From Bacteroidia bacterium (lineage in GTDB: Bacteria; Bacteroidota; Bacteroidia; Bacteroidales; Dysgonomonadaceae), in NCBI GenBank assembly GCA_030539475.1, contig JAUNRY010000003.1:8079-29309 (forward strand): DNA of 21,231 nt, written 5' to 3'. The translations under genes were made by a program, and so were the position numbers. Below are positions 15,339 through 21,231 of the stretch, piece by piece (the first letter of the stretch is position 1; each line of letters starts with the position of its first letter). The notes under the pieces are model-generated. The model searched no databases. It was not told the DNA's origin and saw only the letters and a list, made by a program, of their open reading frames with translations.

Positions 15339-15929
15339 ATGAAAAAATCAATTCTCTTATGTGTTCTTTTCATGAGTGTTATGTTCGCCTTTTCTCAAAA
15401 TGAGGATGCTGTAATCAAAAAAGATTTTGAGCAAATTATCGCGTACACAAAAGAAATGAATATGGACAAGGTTACAAGCATGACCTATCCTCCTTTAGTG
15501 AAACTTTTTCCCGAAGGCGGATTGGCTGCCATGGCTTCTTCTCTCTTCGAAGGAATGGGAGTAAAAACAATGTTTGAAAATACGCCTGTTAATTTAAAGG
15601 TAACTCCTGTTACCACACTGAAAAATGCCGTATTATGTATGGGTGAATATGATGCTAACACCATTTTAGAGTTTAAGGATAATAATATGATGGAGATGTT
15701 TTTAAATTTCTCTCCTGAAGGACAACGTCTTGAAAAACTGGATAATAATAAAATCCGCATGTCAGGAAAACATTATTTACTGGCAATTAAAGACACACAT
15801 ACAGAAAATACATGGAAATACCTTAATTATGATGAAGAATTTATGAAATCAGAGATAGCTCAGGCTGTATTGACGGAGGAAATCATCAATAACGCGGCTA
15901 AATTAAAGCAATCATTCATAAAAGAGTAA
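15339..15929 (+). CDS. Secreted protein of unknown function
   Basis: A 196-residue protein with a Sec signal peptide (MKKSILLCVLFMSVMFAFSQ, cut near residue 20). The mature chain begins with a helix (DAVIKKDFEQIIAYTKEMNM) and contains VTSMTYPPLVKLFPEGG, a Met-rich middle (NNMMEMFLNFSPEG) and a helical C-terminus rich in Lys, Glu and Ala. The outline of a helix plus curved sheet could fit an SnoaL/NTF2-like fold, but this is a guess. By eye the gene is more A+T-rich than aspS, and with the MITE-like element just upstream it could be acquired DNA. No family recognised. Confidence 0.7.
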   Translation: MKKSILLCVLFMSVMFAFSQNEDAVIKKDFEQIIAYTKEMNMDKVTSMTYPPLVKLFPEGGLAAMASSLFEGMGVKTMFENTPVNLKVTPVTTLKNAVLCMGEYDANTILEFKDNNMMEMFLNFSPEGQRLEKLDNNKIRMSGKHYLLAIKDTHTENTWKYLNYDEEFMKSEIAQAVLTEEIINNAAKLKQSFIKE

Positions 15930-15952
15930 AATATTCCTCCTGAAGAGCCGAT

Positions 15953-15985
15953 AAAAAAAGCTGCCCCGAAAAGGCAGCTTTTTTT
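15953..15985. terminator. Bidirectional intrinsic terminator
   Basis: AAAAAAAGCTGCC pairs perfectly with GGCAGCTTTTTTT around CCGAAAA, between two convergent genes. Confidence 0.93.
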
Positions 15986-15997
15986 ATTCGTCACTTA

Positions 15998-17314
15998 TCA
16001 GAGCGTATAACCTTCGGTGTAGGTTTTATTCAACAACCAGTTTTTATCGGCTTCCGGGTCATCAACGAATTTTTCGGCAGCCGGATCCCATTTAATCGGA
16101 CGCTTCATTTCGTAAGCTATATTTCCCAGCGTACATACTGTACATGTACGGTGGCCAATTTCCACAGGAACAACCGGATCTGTTTTCGATTTAACCGACT
16201 CGATAAAGTTTTCCAAATGCGGCACCTTAGTCTCATAAGCGCCTTCGGTTTCTTCTACTTGCGGAGGCAGCAAACTATCGTCGGAAGCCACGTAATGACC
16301 TCTCGATACTTCAATCCAACCTTTATCTCCCCAAAACTTCACACCTTTGGTTTGTGCTTCGTCAAATGGTTCTTCTGTCATTACAACACCATTTGCGTAT
16401 TTATACGTAAGGAATTTTGTATCCTGATATCCTGCCGGAATAATTTCAATCGGGCCACTATTATCCATTCCCAAGCCCCACTGCGCGATATCGAACATGT
16501 GGGCGCCCCAATCGGTAGTAAATCCACCTCCCAGCTCAGTATACCAGCGCCATGCGCCCCAGATCTGTTCATTTTGCTCAGGATTGAGTGAGATAGGCGG
16601 ATTCAACTCGTGATTGTAATGAACATATTCAGACGGGCCTAACCACAATGGCCAGTTTAAATCTGCCGGAACGGACTCTTCAGGCAAATCGTAGGGTTTT
16701 GGCGGCGCTCCAACATAAGCGTTCACTTTTTCAATTTTTCCCAGTTTTCCGGACTGTACTAATTTTACAGCATGCTGAAAATTCGGGTCTGAACGTTGTT
16801 GGCTTCCTACAGCAAGAATTACTCCATTGCTTCGTACTGCTTTCACAAGTTCTTGGCCTTCTTTAATGGTGAATGTCAATGGTTTTTCGAGATACACGTT
16901 CTTTTTGGCATTACAAGCATCTATGGCAATGAACGCATGCCAATGATCAGGGGTAGCAATTACAACAGCATCAATATCGTTACGAGCGATTAAATCCTTA
17001 TAATTTTCGTACACTTCCACAGATACAGCTTTCTGTTGCGATGCATTATGGTCATTAACACGCTTTAGGAAACGTTCTCTTTTGATGCCATAGACATCGC
17101 ATCCGGCAACAACTTCAACCCCTTCCATTCCCATAAATCCATTTAACAGATACATGGCTTGCTGTCCTAATCCAATAAATCCCAGCCTTATAATTCCATC
17201 GTCGGTTTTGGCTTTTTGTGTACACGAAGCCAAAAATTGCGGAAACACGGCCACGCCCATAGCGCCAACAGCAGCCGTTTTCAAAAATTTTCTTCTTGTT
17301 AATTGATTACTCAT
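15998..17314 (-). CDS. Gfo/Idh/MocA family oxidoreductase, Tat-exported
   Basis: A 438-residue NAD(P)-dependent sugar dehydrogenase-type enzyme. The N-terminus has a twin-arginine signal (LTRRKFLKTAAVGAMGVAVF) followed by a possible lipobox (FLASC), so it acts in the periplasm, perhaps lipid-anchored, probably with tightly bound cofactor. A Rossmann fold follows with GFIGLGQQA, a VVIATPDHWHAF loop and the family's EKPLTF (catalytic Lys). The C-terminal domain contains GGGFTTDWGAHMFDIAQWGL, with the conserved Asp/His. The start at 17314 puts the Tat motif at residues ~6-12; an upstream ATG at 17365 lies in a promoter box. Such enzymes often modify glycans or sugar acids; the substrate cannot be told here. 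Confidence 0.9.
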   Translation of the reverse strand: MSNQLTRRKFLKTAAVGAMGVAVFPQFLASCTQKAKTDDGIIRLGFIGLGQQAMYLLNGFMGMEGVEVVAGCDVYGIKRERFLKRVNDHNASQQKAVSVEVYENYKDLIARNDIDAVVIATPDHWHAFIAIDACNAKKNVYLEKPLTFTIKEGQELVKAVRSNGVILAVGSQQRSDPNFQHAVKLVQSGKLGKIEKVNAYVGAPPKPYDLPEESVPADLNWPLWLGPSEYVHYNHELNPPISLNPEQNEQIWGAWRWYTELGGGFTTDWGAHMFDIAQWGLGMDNSGPIEIIPAGYQDTKFLTYKYANGVVMTEEPFDEAQTKGVKFWGDKGWIEVSRGHYVASDDSLLPPQVEETEGAYETKVPHLENFIESVKSKTDPVVPVEIGHRTCTVCTLGNIAYEMKRPIKWDPAAEKFVDDPEADKNWLLNKTYTEGYTL

Positions 17315-17362
17315 GACTTTTAGATAATTTTTTAAAAGTATAACTTTTTTCTTTAAACTTTG

Positions 17363-17389
17363 CAAATATAATGGATAATTTCAAATATA
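17363..17389 (-). promoter_or_regulatory. Two -7 boxes TATATTTG upstream of the Gfo/Idh gene
   Basis: On the minus strand TATATTTG occurs at 17370-17363 and again at 17389-17382. Either matches TAnnTTTG. No TTG is found at a 19-21 base spacing, so the true one is undecided. Confidence 0.4.
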
Positions 17390-17413
17390 GGAACACTAAG
17401 TGCGAAAATTGAT

Positions 17414-18076
17414 TCAATAATGTTCTAATTTTTTTCGGTTTAATACCGTGAGTTCTTTTTTGTATAAAGATATAACTCCATCGCTGATCATTTCCCCGAT
17501 TGTTCGCGCCAGAGACGGACGCTGAACGCCAAAATATTCGGCTAACTGCGTTTGTGTCCGTTTTAAAACAAAACTGTTTTGGTTGGGAGTAGTGTTCTCA
17601 AGAATATACAACGATAGCTTTGCCCGCAGGCTTTTGATGGAAAGCATTTGCACTTTTCCCGACAAAAAAACCGTCATGTTGGAATTAAGCCGCAGAAAGT
17701 TTCTCAACAAAGTTTCGTTCACCATCATTTCTTTTAGAAAAACAGATTTGGGAATCGTATAAACCACCGACTTATCCATAGCAATGGCATCCACAGGAAA
17801 CTTATGCCGGTCGGAAAAAATAAACGCGGGAGCCAACGGACGAACGGCTTCTATGAACTCAATTTCCACTAAGTTACCTTCGGCCGTAATCATTTCGGTA
17901 CGCACAATTCCTTCCACCAGCAAATGTAAAAAAGTGATGGGATCGCCTTGACGAACAACGTGTTCTCCTTTATGAAAAGTTTTTATTTCGGAAACGGATC
18001 CCGCTATAAAATCCTGAACTGTTTCAGTGTCCATTCCCAAAAACAGCGGGCAATCAGATAAATTCGCTCGATGCAT
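17414..18076 (-). CDS. Crp/Fnr family transcriptional regulator
   Basis: A 220-residue regulator. The N-terminal cyclic-nucleotide-binding-type beta barrel (residues ~10-115) shows FHKGEHVVRQGDPITFLHLL and VEGIVRTEMITAEGNLVEIE. The long dimer helix follows, then a winged helix with TQTQLAEYFGVQRPSLARTI as the recognition unit. There is no N-terminal Cys cluster, so it is not an Fe-S Fnr. Reading from 18124 would add 16 residues, but that ATG coincides with the -33 box and a full promoter lies between it and 18076. It diverges from the cupin/DUF438 pair. By context it may be HcpR-like (nitrosative stress), which is inference: no ligand-defining residue is recognised. Confidence 0.9.
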   Translation of the reverse strand: MHRANLSDCPLFLGMDTETVQDFIAGSVSEIKTFHKGEHVVRQGDPITFLHLLVEGIVRTEMITAEGNLVEIEFIEAVRPLAPAFIFSDRHKFPVDAIAMDKSVVYTIPKSVFLKEMMVNETLLRNFLRLNSNMTVFLSGKVQMLSIKSLRAKLSLYILENTTPNQNSFVLKRTQTQLAEYFGVQRPSLARTIGEMISDGVISLYKKELTVLNRKKLEHY

Positions 18077-18093
18077 TTCTTCTTTTTGGAAGC

Positions 18094-18128
18094 CAAAATT
18101 AATTAAATCTGCACAGAAAATCAAAAAA
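18094..18128 (-). promoter_or_regulatory. Promoter of the Crp/Fnr gene (-33 TTTG, 20-base spacer, -7 TAATTTTG)
   Basis: On the minus strand TTTTTTG (18128-18122) is followed after exactly 20 bases by TAATTTTG (18101-18094), a near-ideal Bacteroidetes promoter. Transcription would start roughly 14 bases before the ATG at 18076. Confidence 0.7.
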
Positions 18129-18166
18129 CACTCCTAATTAAATTCACTTTAAAAAACATCCATTTT

Positions 18167-18250
18167 AGGGGCAATACATTGGTAAATAACTTGGGAATTT
18201 CGGGAATCACAAACGTGGATAAAGATATGAAGCCGCTGCTTGAAACATAA
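18167..18250 (+). pseudogene. Decayed 3' end of a gene resembling hcp (hybrid cluster protein)
   Basis: The frame reads RGNTLVNNLGISGITNVDKD then MKPLLET-stop (TAA at 18248). The pattern of L-V-x-N-x-G-I-x-x-I-T-x-x-x-x-D-x-K-x-L-L resembles the C-termini of hydroxylamine reductase/hybrid cluster proteins. Nothing upstream codes for the rest: the opposite strand carries the regulator's promoter and start. A terminator follows the stop directly, as if it once ended this gene. The identification is from memory of the family's C-terminus and rests on about 25 residues. Confidence 0.4.
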
Positions 18251-18277
18251 CCGATTCTGAAAAGGAAATCGGTTTTT
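18249..18277 (+). terminator. Intrinsic terminator after the hcp-like remnant
   Basis: AACCGATT pairs with AATCGGTT around a 10-base loop, ending in T5. It has no intact gene to serve. Confidence 0.7.
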
Positions 18278-18306
18278 CATTTTTATTTTTCATAAAAATC
18301 CAAAAC

Positions 18307-18322
18307 TGTAACCCAGGTTACA
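18307..18322. promoter_or_regulatory. Crp/Fnr-type operator TGTAACCCAGGTTACA
   Basis: A perfect palindrome with 7-bp arms and a 2-bp centre, i.e. TGTAA-N6-TTACA, the general layout of Crp/Fnr family sites. It lies between the regulator gene and the cupin gene, with its centre about 40 bp before the predicted cupin transcription start. Confidence 0.7.
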
Positions 18323-18343
18323 ATTTATATCCATTCTAAATAA

Positions 18344-18351
18344 TATCTTTG
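18344..18351 (+). promoter_or_regulatory. -7 box TATCTTTG of the cupin/DUF438 unit
   Basis: It matches TAnnTTTG 28 bases before the cupin ATG. No TTG occurs in the -33 region, which fits a promoter that needs an activator. Confidence 0.6.
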
Positions 18352-18379
18352 CAGCATCAACCAATTAAAAACAGAAATT

Positions 18380-18703
18380 ATGGCAACTTTTGAAACCGCG
18401 AAAATTTTCTCGATGGAAGATTCAATCGAATACTCATCGGGAGGCGTTATCAGCAAACAAGTGATAAAAAAACAATCGGGAAACGTTACGTTGTTTTCAT
18501 TCGATAAAGACCAAGGACTCACCGAACACACATCGCCCTACGACGCAATGGCTCACATTCTGGACGGCGAGGCCGAAATCCGCATCGACGGAAATCCGCA
18601 CTACCTAAAAAAGGGCGATTGCATCATCATGCCCGCCAATCATCCGCATGCCCTGCACGCCGTTGAGCCGTTTAAAATGGTGCTAACGATGATAAAACAA
18701 TAA
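18380..18703 (+). CDS. Small cupin domain protein
   Basis: A 107-residue single-domain cupin, probably cytosolic. Cupin motif 1 is seen as EHTSPYDAMAHILDGEAEIR (residues ~53-72) and motif 2 as KKGDCIIMPANHPHALHAVE (residues ~76-95), with His residues placed for metal binding. Its N-terminus (FETAKIFSMEDSIEYSSGGV) is typical of small cupins found with redox-stress genes. The DUF438 gene starts 3 bases after its stop, so the two are one operon, probably driven from the activator-type promoter at 18307-18351. The ligand or reaction is not known. Confidence 0.88.
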   Translation: MATFETAKIFSMEDSIEYSSGGVISKQVIKKQSGNVTLFSFDKDQGLTEHTSPYDAMAHILDGEAEIRIDGNPHYLKKGDCIIMPANHPHALHAVEPFKMVLTMIKQ

Positions 18704-18706
18704 TTT

Positions 18707-19945
18707 ATGAGCGAAATAATCAACAATTCATCGCAGCGAAAAGAACTGCTGCGACACCTGCTCCTCAGGCTGCACGAAGGGGAAAATCCCGAAGTTTTGC
18801 GCCAACGGCTTATCGAGGTGCTACGCAACATCCCTTACAACGAAGTGGTTGAAGTAGAACAGGAACTCATTAACAGCAACGCGCTTACCGAAGAAGAAAT
18901 CCTTGAATTTTGCGACCTTCACACCGCCGTTCTCGATGGCAGCATCGACGTGGAAGGCGCCAAAAGCATTCCCGCCGGACATCCTGTGGATACGTTTAAG
19001 AAAGAAAACACCGCGCTGAAAAACGAAGCAATAAAAATAGCCGGTTTATTCAACCAAGCATCCGCCCTCGGCGACAATGAGTTACCGGGATATATTTTGC
19101 AGCTCCGCTCCCTGCTCAACAACATTTCCGATGTAGAAAAACATTATCTGCGCAAAGAATACCTGCTTTTTCCGTATCTGGAAAAACATCTTATCACCGG
19201 CCCGCCCAAAGTGATGTGGGGCAAACACGACGAGATAAGGGAACTGCTGAAAAGTTCTTTCGAAGCGCTGGAATCGCCCATCTCATCGGCCGAAGAAATG
19301 CGCTCTATCATTCAACTCGTGCTGGCGCCGGCCATTGAAATGCTGGACAGAATGATTATGAAAGAAGAAGAAATTCTGTTTCCCATGGCAATGGATACGC
19401 TAACCGACGACGAATGGTACAAAATCTATCAGGAAACGCCGGAATTCGGCTATTGCCTTTTCGATCCGGAGGATGAGTGGCAGCCGGCAGGTGCAAAAGT
19501 AGAAAAACAAGAATACGTATCGGCCGATGCCATTCGGCTTTCATCAGGCGCCTTTAATTTGGCTGAGCTGGAAGCATTGTTCGTGCATCTGCCTATCGAC
19601 ATAACGTTTGTGGACAAAAACGACAAGGTTCGTTTCTTCTCGCACAGTCCCAATCGGGTTTTCGAACGAAACCGCTCCGTAATCGGGCGCGATGTGCGCA
19701 TGTGCCACCCGCCCGGAAGCGTGCACATTGTGGAACAAATTCTCACCGATTTTAAAAACGGAAAAGAAAACAAAGCCGTTTTTTGGATGTCGAAGTTTAT
19801 GGGAGACCGGTTTATTTATATCGAATACTCCGCCGTTCGCGGAAAAGACGGAGAGTACCTGGGCGTGGTGGAAGTAACGCAGGATATCACCCAAATTCGA
19901 AAGCTGGAAGGCGACCGGCGATTGCTTTCGTACGAAAAGAAATAA
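18707..19945 (+). CDS. DUF438-hemerythrin-PAS protein
   Basis: A 412-residue cytosolic protein with three parts. The DUF438 domain (residues ~8-95) includes HEGENPEVLRQRL and CDLHTAVLDGSIDVEGAKSI, then GHPVDTFKKEN. A hemerythrin-like helical bundle (~100-235) carries possible di-iron ligands in HYLRKEYLLFPYLEKH (H146, E151, H161), MWGKHDE (H174, E176) and KEEEILFP (E220-E222). The C-terminal PAS domain (~285-405) has LPIDITFVDKNDKVRFFSHS, VIGRDVRMCHPPGSVHIVEQ and EVTQDITQIRKLEGDRRLL. There is no kinase, cyclase or DNA-binding output domain. The family occurs in anaerobes; sensing or buffering O2, NO or iron is the usual suggestion. Translationally close to the cupin gene. Confidence 0.92.
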   Translation: MSEIINNSSQRKELLRHLLLRLHEGENPEVLRQRLIEVLRNIPYNEVVEVEQELINSNALTEEEILEFCDLHTAVLDGSIDVEGAKSIPAGHPVDTFKKENTALKNEAIKIAGLFNQASALGDNELPGYILQLRSLLNNISDVEKHYLRKEYLLFPYLEKHLITGPPKVMWGKHDEIRELLKSSFEALESPISSAEEMRSIIQLVLAPAIEMLDRMIMKEEEILFPMAMDTLTDDEWYKIYQETPEFGYCLFDPEDEWQPAGAKVEKQEYVSADAIRLSSGAFNLAELEALFVHLPIDITFVDKNDKVRFFSHSPNRVFERNRSVIGRDVRMCHPPGSVHIVEQILTDFKNGKENKAVFWMSKFMGDRFIYIEYSAVRGKDGEYLGVVEVTQDITQIRKLEGDRRLLSYEKK

Positions 19946-19953
19946 CTTCGCTA

Positions 19954-19985
19954 TTTGCAAATGATGAATAATGTACATATATTTG
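19954..19985 (+). promoter_or_regulatory. Promoter of the toxin-antitoxin operon
   Basis: TTTG (19954-19957), a 20-base spacer and TATATTTG (19978-19985) form a full Bacteroidetes promoter. It begins 9 bases after the DUF438 stop. Confidence 0.75.
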
Positions 19986-19994
19986 TACATTATT
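19967..19994. promoter_or_regulatory. Palindromic operator of the toxin-antitoxin operon
   Basis: The arms AATAATGTAC and GTACATTATT are perfectly complementary around an 8-base centre (ATATATTT). The -7 box lies within the centre and right arm, so a bound antitoxin dimer would block RNA polymerase, the usual autorepression of such modules. The exact repressor is inferred. Confidence 0.7.
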
Positions 19995-20017
19995 TACCAC
20001 ATTAAAACGTCCAAATT

Positions 20018-20356
20018 ATGGTAGTTATCAGTCCCACAGAATTACGAAACGAACAAAAGAAATACCTCGATTTAGCCGAGAAAGAGCAAGTTGTTATCAA
20101 AAGAGGTAAAAAATTCATCCAACTCAATGTTAGTGATAAAATTCACGAAAACGAGTTGGAAGAATGGGTAAAAGATTTTTTGGCCATCCCCGAAGAATAT
20201 CGGTGCAATCCGTTCGATATCAGCCCGTCGGGCGATGTGTTTTTTGCCGATAAACGGAATTTGGCAGCTATTGAGAAAGGGCGGAAAGATATTGAAGAAG
20301 GGCGGGTTAGGGAAATCAACAGCATTGAAGAATTTCGGCAAATGCTTGGCTTATGA
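20018..20356 (+). CDS. Phd/YefM-type antitoxin
   Basis: A 112-residue antitoxin. The N-terminal fold MVVISPTELRNEQKKYLDLA followed by EKEQVVIKRGKKFIQLNV is the Phd/YefM DNA-binding and dimer domain, which should bind the palindrome at 19967-19994. The C-terminal half (VFFADKRNLAAIEKGRKDIE and REINSIEEFRQML) is the acidic toxin-neutralising tail. It is longer than E. coli YefM, as is usual for the Bacteroidetes version. Its stop overlaps the toxin start (ATGA). Confidence 0.9.
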   Translation: MVVISPTELRNEQKKYLDLAEKEQVVIKRGKKFIQLNVSDKIHENELEEWVKDFLAIPEEYRCNPFDISPSGDVFFADKRNLAAIEKGRKDIEEGRVREINSIEEFRQMLGL

Positions 20357-20631
20357 AATACCGCATTAAATTTTCAGGAAAAGCAGAAGATGATATTGAA
20401 CGTTTGAGAAAATCGGGTGACTTGAAAGCTCTCAAAAAATTAGCACAATTTTATATTGAACTGGAAAGCCATCCTCGTACAGGCACCGGACAAGTGGAGC
20501 AAATGAAACACTATGCAAACGAAACTTGGTCGCGGCGCATCACCCGAAAACATCGTCTTGTTTACGAAATTGAGGATAATACAGTTACAGTAACCGTAAT
20601 TTCTGCCTACGGGCATTATGACGACAAATAA
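20353..20631 (+). CDS. yoeB: YoeB-type mRNA interferase toxin
   Basis: A 92-residue ribosome-dependent mRNA endonuclease of the RelE/YoeB fold. Key residues align with E. coli YoeB: E49 (E46) in GQVEQMKH, R68 (R65) in WSRRITRKHRLVY, and H88-Y89 (H83-Y84) in SAYGHYDDK, so it is predicted active. Antitoxin and toxin are coupled by the ATGA overlap. Its 3' end overlaps the start of the following DUF1858/DUF2249 gene by 14 bases. Confidence 0.92.
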   Translation: MKYRIKFSGKAEDDIERLRKSGDLKALKKLAQFYIELESHPRTGTGQVEQMKHYANETWSRRITRKHRLVYEIEDNTVTVTVISAYGHYDDK

Positions 20632-21151
20632 AAACAATACAAACATAACTCCCGACACCAAAGTAGCGGAGTTGCTCAAAGAATTTCCGCAACTGGAAGA
20701 GATATTAAAACAATTTTCGCCCGCTTTTGCCGCGTTGAAAAATCCCGTGTTGCGAAAAACGGTAGCAAAAGTAACCTCGTTGCAGCAAGCGGCAAAAGTG
20801 GGTGGGATGAATATCGTTGAAATGGTGGATGCGCTGCGAAAAGAAGCCGGACAACCACCCCTCGCCGATAATTTTTGTCCCGACAGCGAAGATATCCGCA
20901 TCCCATTTTCGGAGAAAGCGCCCGATAAAATCGTTTCGCACAGGTTAGATGTCCGCCCGTTAATTGAAGCGAGCGAACATCCGAAAGACCAAGTAATGGC
21001 ACTCGCCAATGAACTAAAAGTCGGCGATTGCATGGAGTTTATCTCCTCGTTTCCCCCTACTCCACTTATCGAATTGCTGCAAAAGAAAGGCTACACCATA
21101 ACAATGCTCGCGCCGGATAAAGGGGTGGTGAGGACGTTTGTGGAAAAATAA
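20618..21151 (+). CDS. DUF1858-DUF2249 protein
   Basis: A 177-residue cytosolic protein. An N-terminal DUF1858 domain (residues ~10-75; ITPDTKVAELLKEFPQLEEI, KVTSLQQAAKVGGMNIVEMV) is of the kind seen in ScdA/RIC-like and hybrid-cluster-related proteins. The C-terminal DUF2249 domain (~107-177) shows HRLDVRPLIEASEHPKDQVM and FISSFPPTPLIELLQKKGYT. Both are recurrent partners of DUF438/hemerythrin proteins in redox and nitrogen-oxide contexts. The start ATG lies inside the yoeB coding sequence (14-base overlap), so translation is probably coupled to the toxin operon; the first ten residues match no domain and could be an accident of the junction. Confidence 0.87.
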   Translation: MTTNKNNTNITPDTKVAELLKEFPQLEEILKQFSPAFAALKNPVLRKTVAKVTSLQQAAKVGGMNIVEMVDALRKEAGQPPLADNFCPDSEDIRIPFSEKAPDKIVSHRLDVRPLIEASEHPKDQVMALANELKVGDCMEFISSFPPTPLIELLQKKGYTITMLAPDKGVVRTFVEK

Positions 21152-21152
21152 A

Positions 21153-21177
21153 AAAGTCAGGACAAAAGCCTGACTTT
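21153..21177. terminator. Intrinsic terminator
   Basis: AAAGTCAGG pairs perfectly with CCTGACTTT around ACAAAAG. On the minus strand it is followed by T's and lies just past the tRNA, so it can end both transcripts. Confidence 0.75.
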
Positions 21178-21182
21178 CTGTG

Positions 21183-21231
21183 TCGGGATGACTGGATTCG
21201 AACCAGCGACCACTCGCCCCCCAGACGAGTA
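21183..21231 (-). tRNA. tRNA-Pro (anticodon GGG), partial at window edge
   Basis: The 3' part of a tRNA read on the minus strand: anticodon stem-loop CTCGT-CTGGGGG-GCGAG with anticodon GGG, T-arm with GGTTCGAATCC, acceptor 3' strand CATCCCG and discriminator A at 21183. CCA is not encoded. The 5' half lies past the right edge. Confidence 0.85.

Noticed and set aside
20440..21033. 197-residue open frame on the minus strand
   Set aside because: It is antisense to yoeB and the DUF1858-DUF2249 gene, both with recognised domains.
13099..21231. The two tRNA-Pro genes as possible prophage or island attachment sites
   Set aside because: No integrase, no direct repeat of a tRNA 3' end, and the DNA between them is largely housekeeping genes.
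1..21231. CRISPR array
   Set aside because: No regularly spaced direct repeats of 24-40 bases with unique spacers and no cas-like gene were seen.

Overview
The window looks like a piece of a Bacteroidetes chromosome, probably order Bacteroidales. This rests on three things: families largely confined to that phylum (DUF4831, the DUF4160/DUF2442 pair, lipoproteins with short signal peptides), Bacteroidetes-type promoter elements (-7 box TAnnTTTG, in two cases with a TTTG/TTG -33 box 20 nt upstream), and weak Shine-Dalgarno sites. I assigned no genus. It is a mostly housekeeping stretch with accessory insertions and decayed genes between the core genes.

Layout. Positions 1-1625 hold the 3' part of an S41 (tricorn/IRBP-like) peptidase gene that starts upstream of the window. 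A convergent block on the minus strand (1709-5273) holds serS, a possible 45-residue membrane peptide, tilS, a DUF2442 protein and a frameshifted DUF4160 remnant. pheS (5472-6491) diverges from it and is followed by two envelope lipoprotein genes (DUF4831; DUF3298/RsiV-like) and a minus-strand YceI-like gene. sufB (9381-10835) stands alone, closed by its own terminator without sufC, sufD or sufS behind it. Next come a Tyr-rich lipoprotein, a secreted protein built of 11-residue repeats, another secreted protein of unknown function, tRNA-Pro(TGG), aspS, a 150-bp MITE-like element, a secreted unknown protein, and a minus-strand Tat-exported Gfo/Idh/MocA oxidoreductase.

The most interesting part is 17414-21151. 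A Crp/Fnr regulator diverges from a cupin gene and a DUF438-hemerythrin-PAS gene. A TGTAA-N6-TTACA palindrome sits about 40 bp upstream of the predicted cupin transcription start, the class II activator position. Between the two promoters lies a short decayed reading frame resembling the C-terminus of hybrid cluster protein (Hcp), followed by its own terminator. Downstream, a YefM/YoeB-type toxin-antitoxin module with a palindromic promoter-operator lies between the DUF438 gene and a DUF1858/DUF2249 gene, and the toxin overlaps that last gene by 14 nt. I read this as a small redox or nitrosative-stress locus (regulator, cupin, di-iron/PAS protein, DUF1858-DUF2249 protein) that lost hcp and gained a toxin-antitoxin module. 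The families are visible in the sequence; the stress function is inference. A second tRNA-Pro (GGG) is cut by the right edge of the window.
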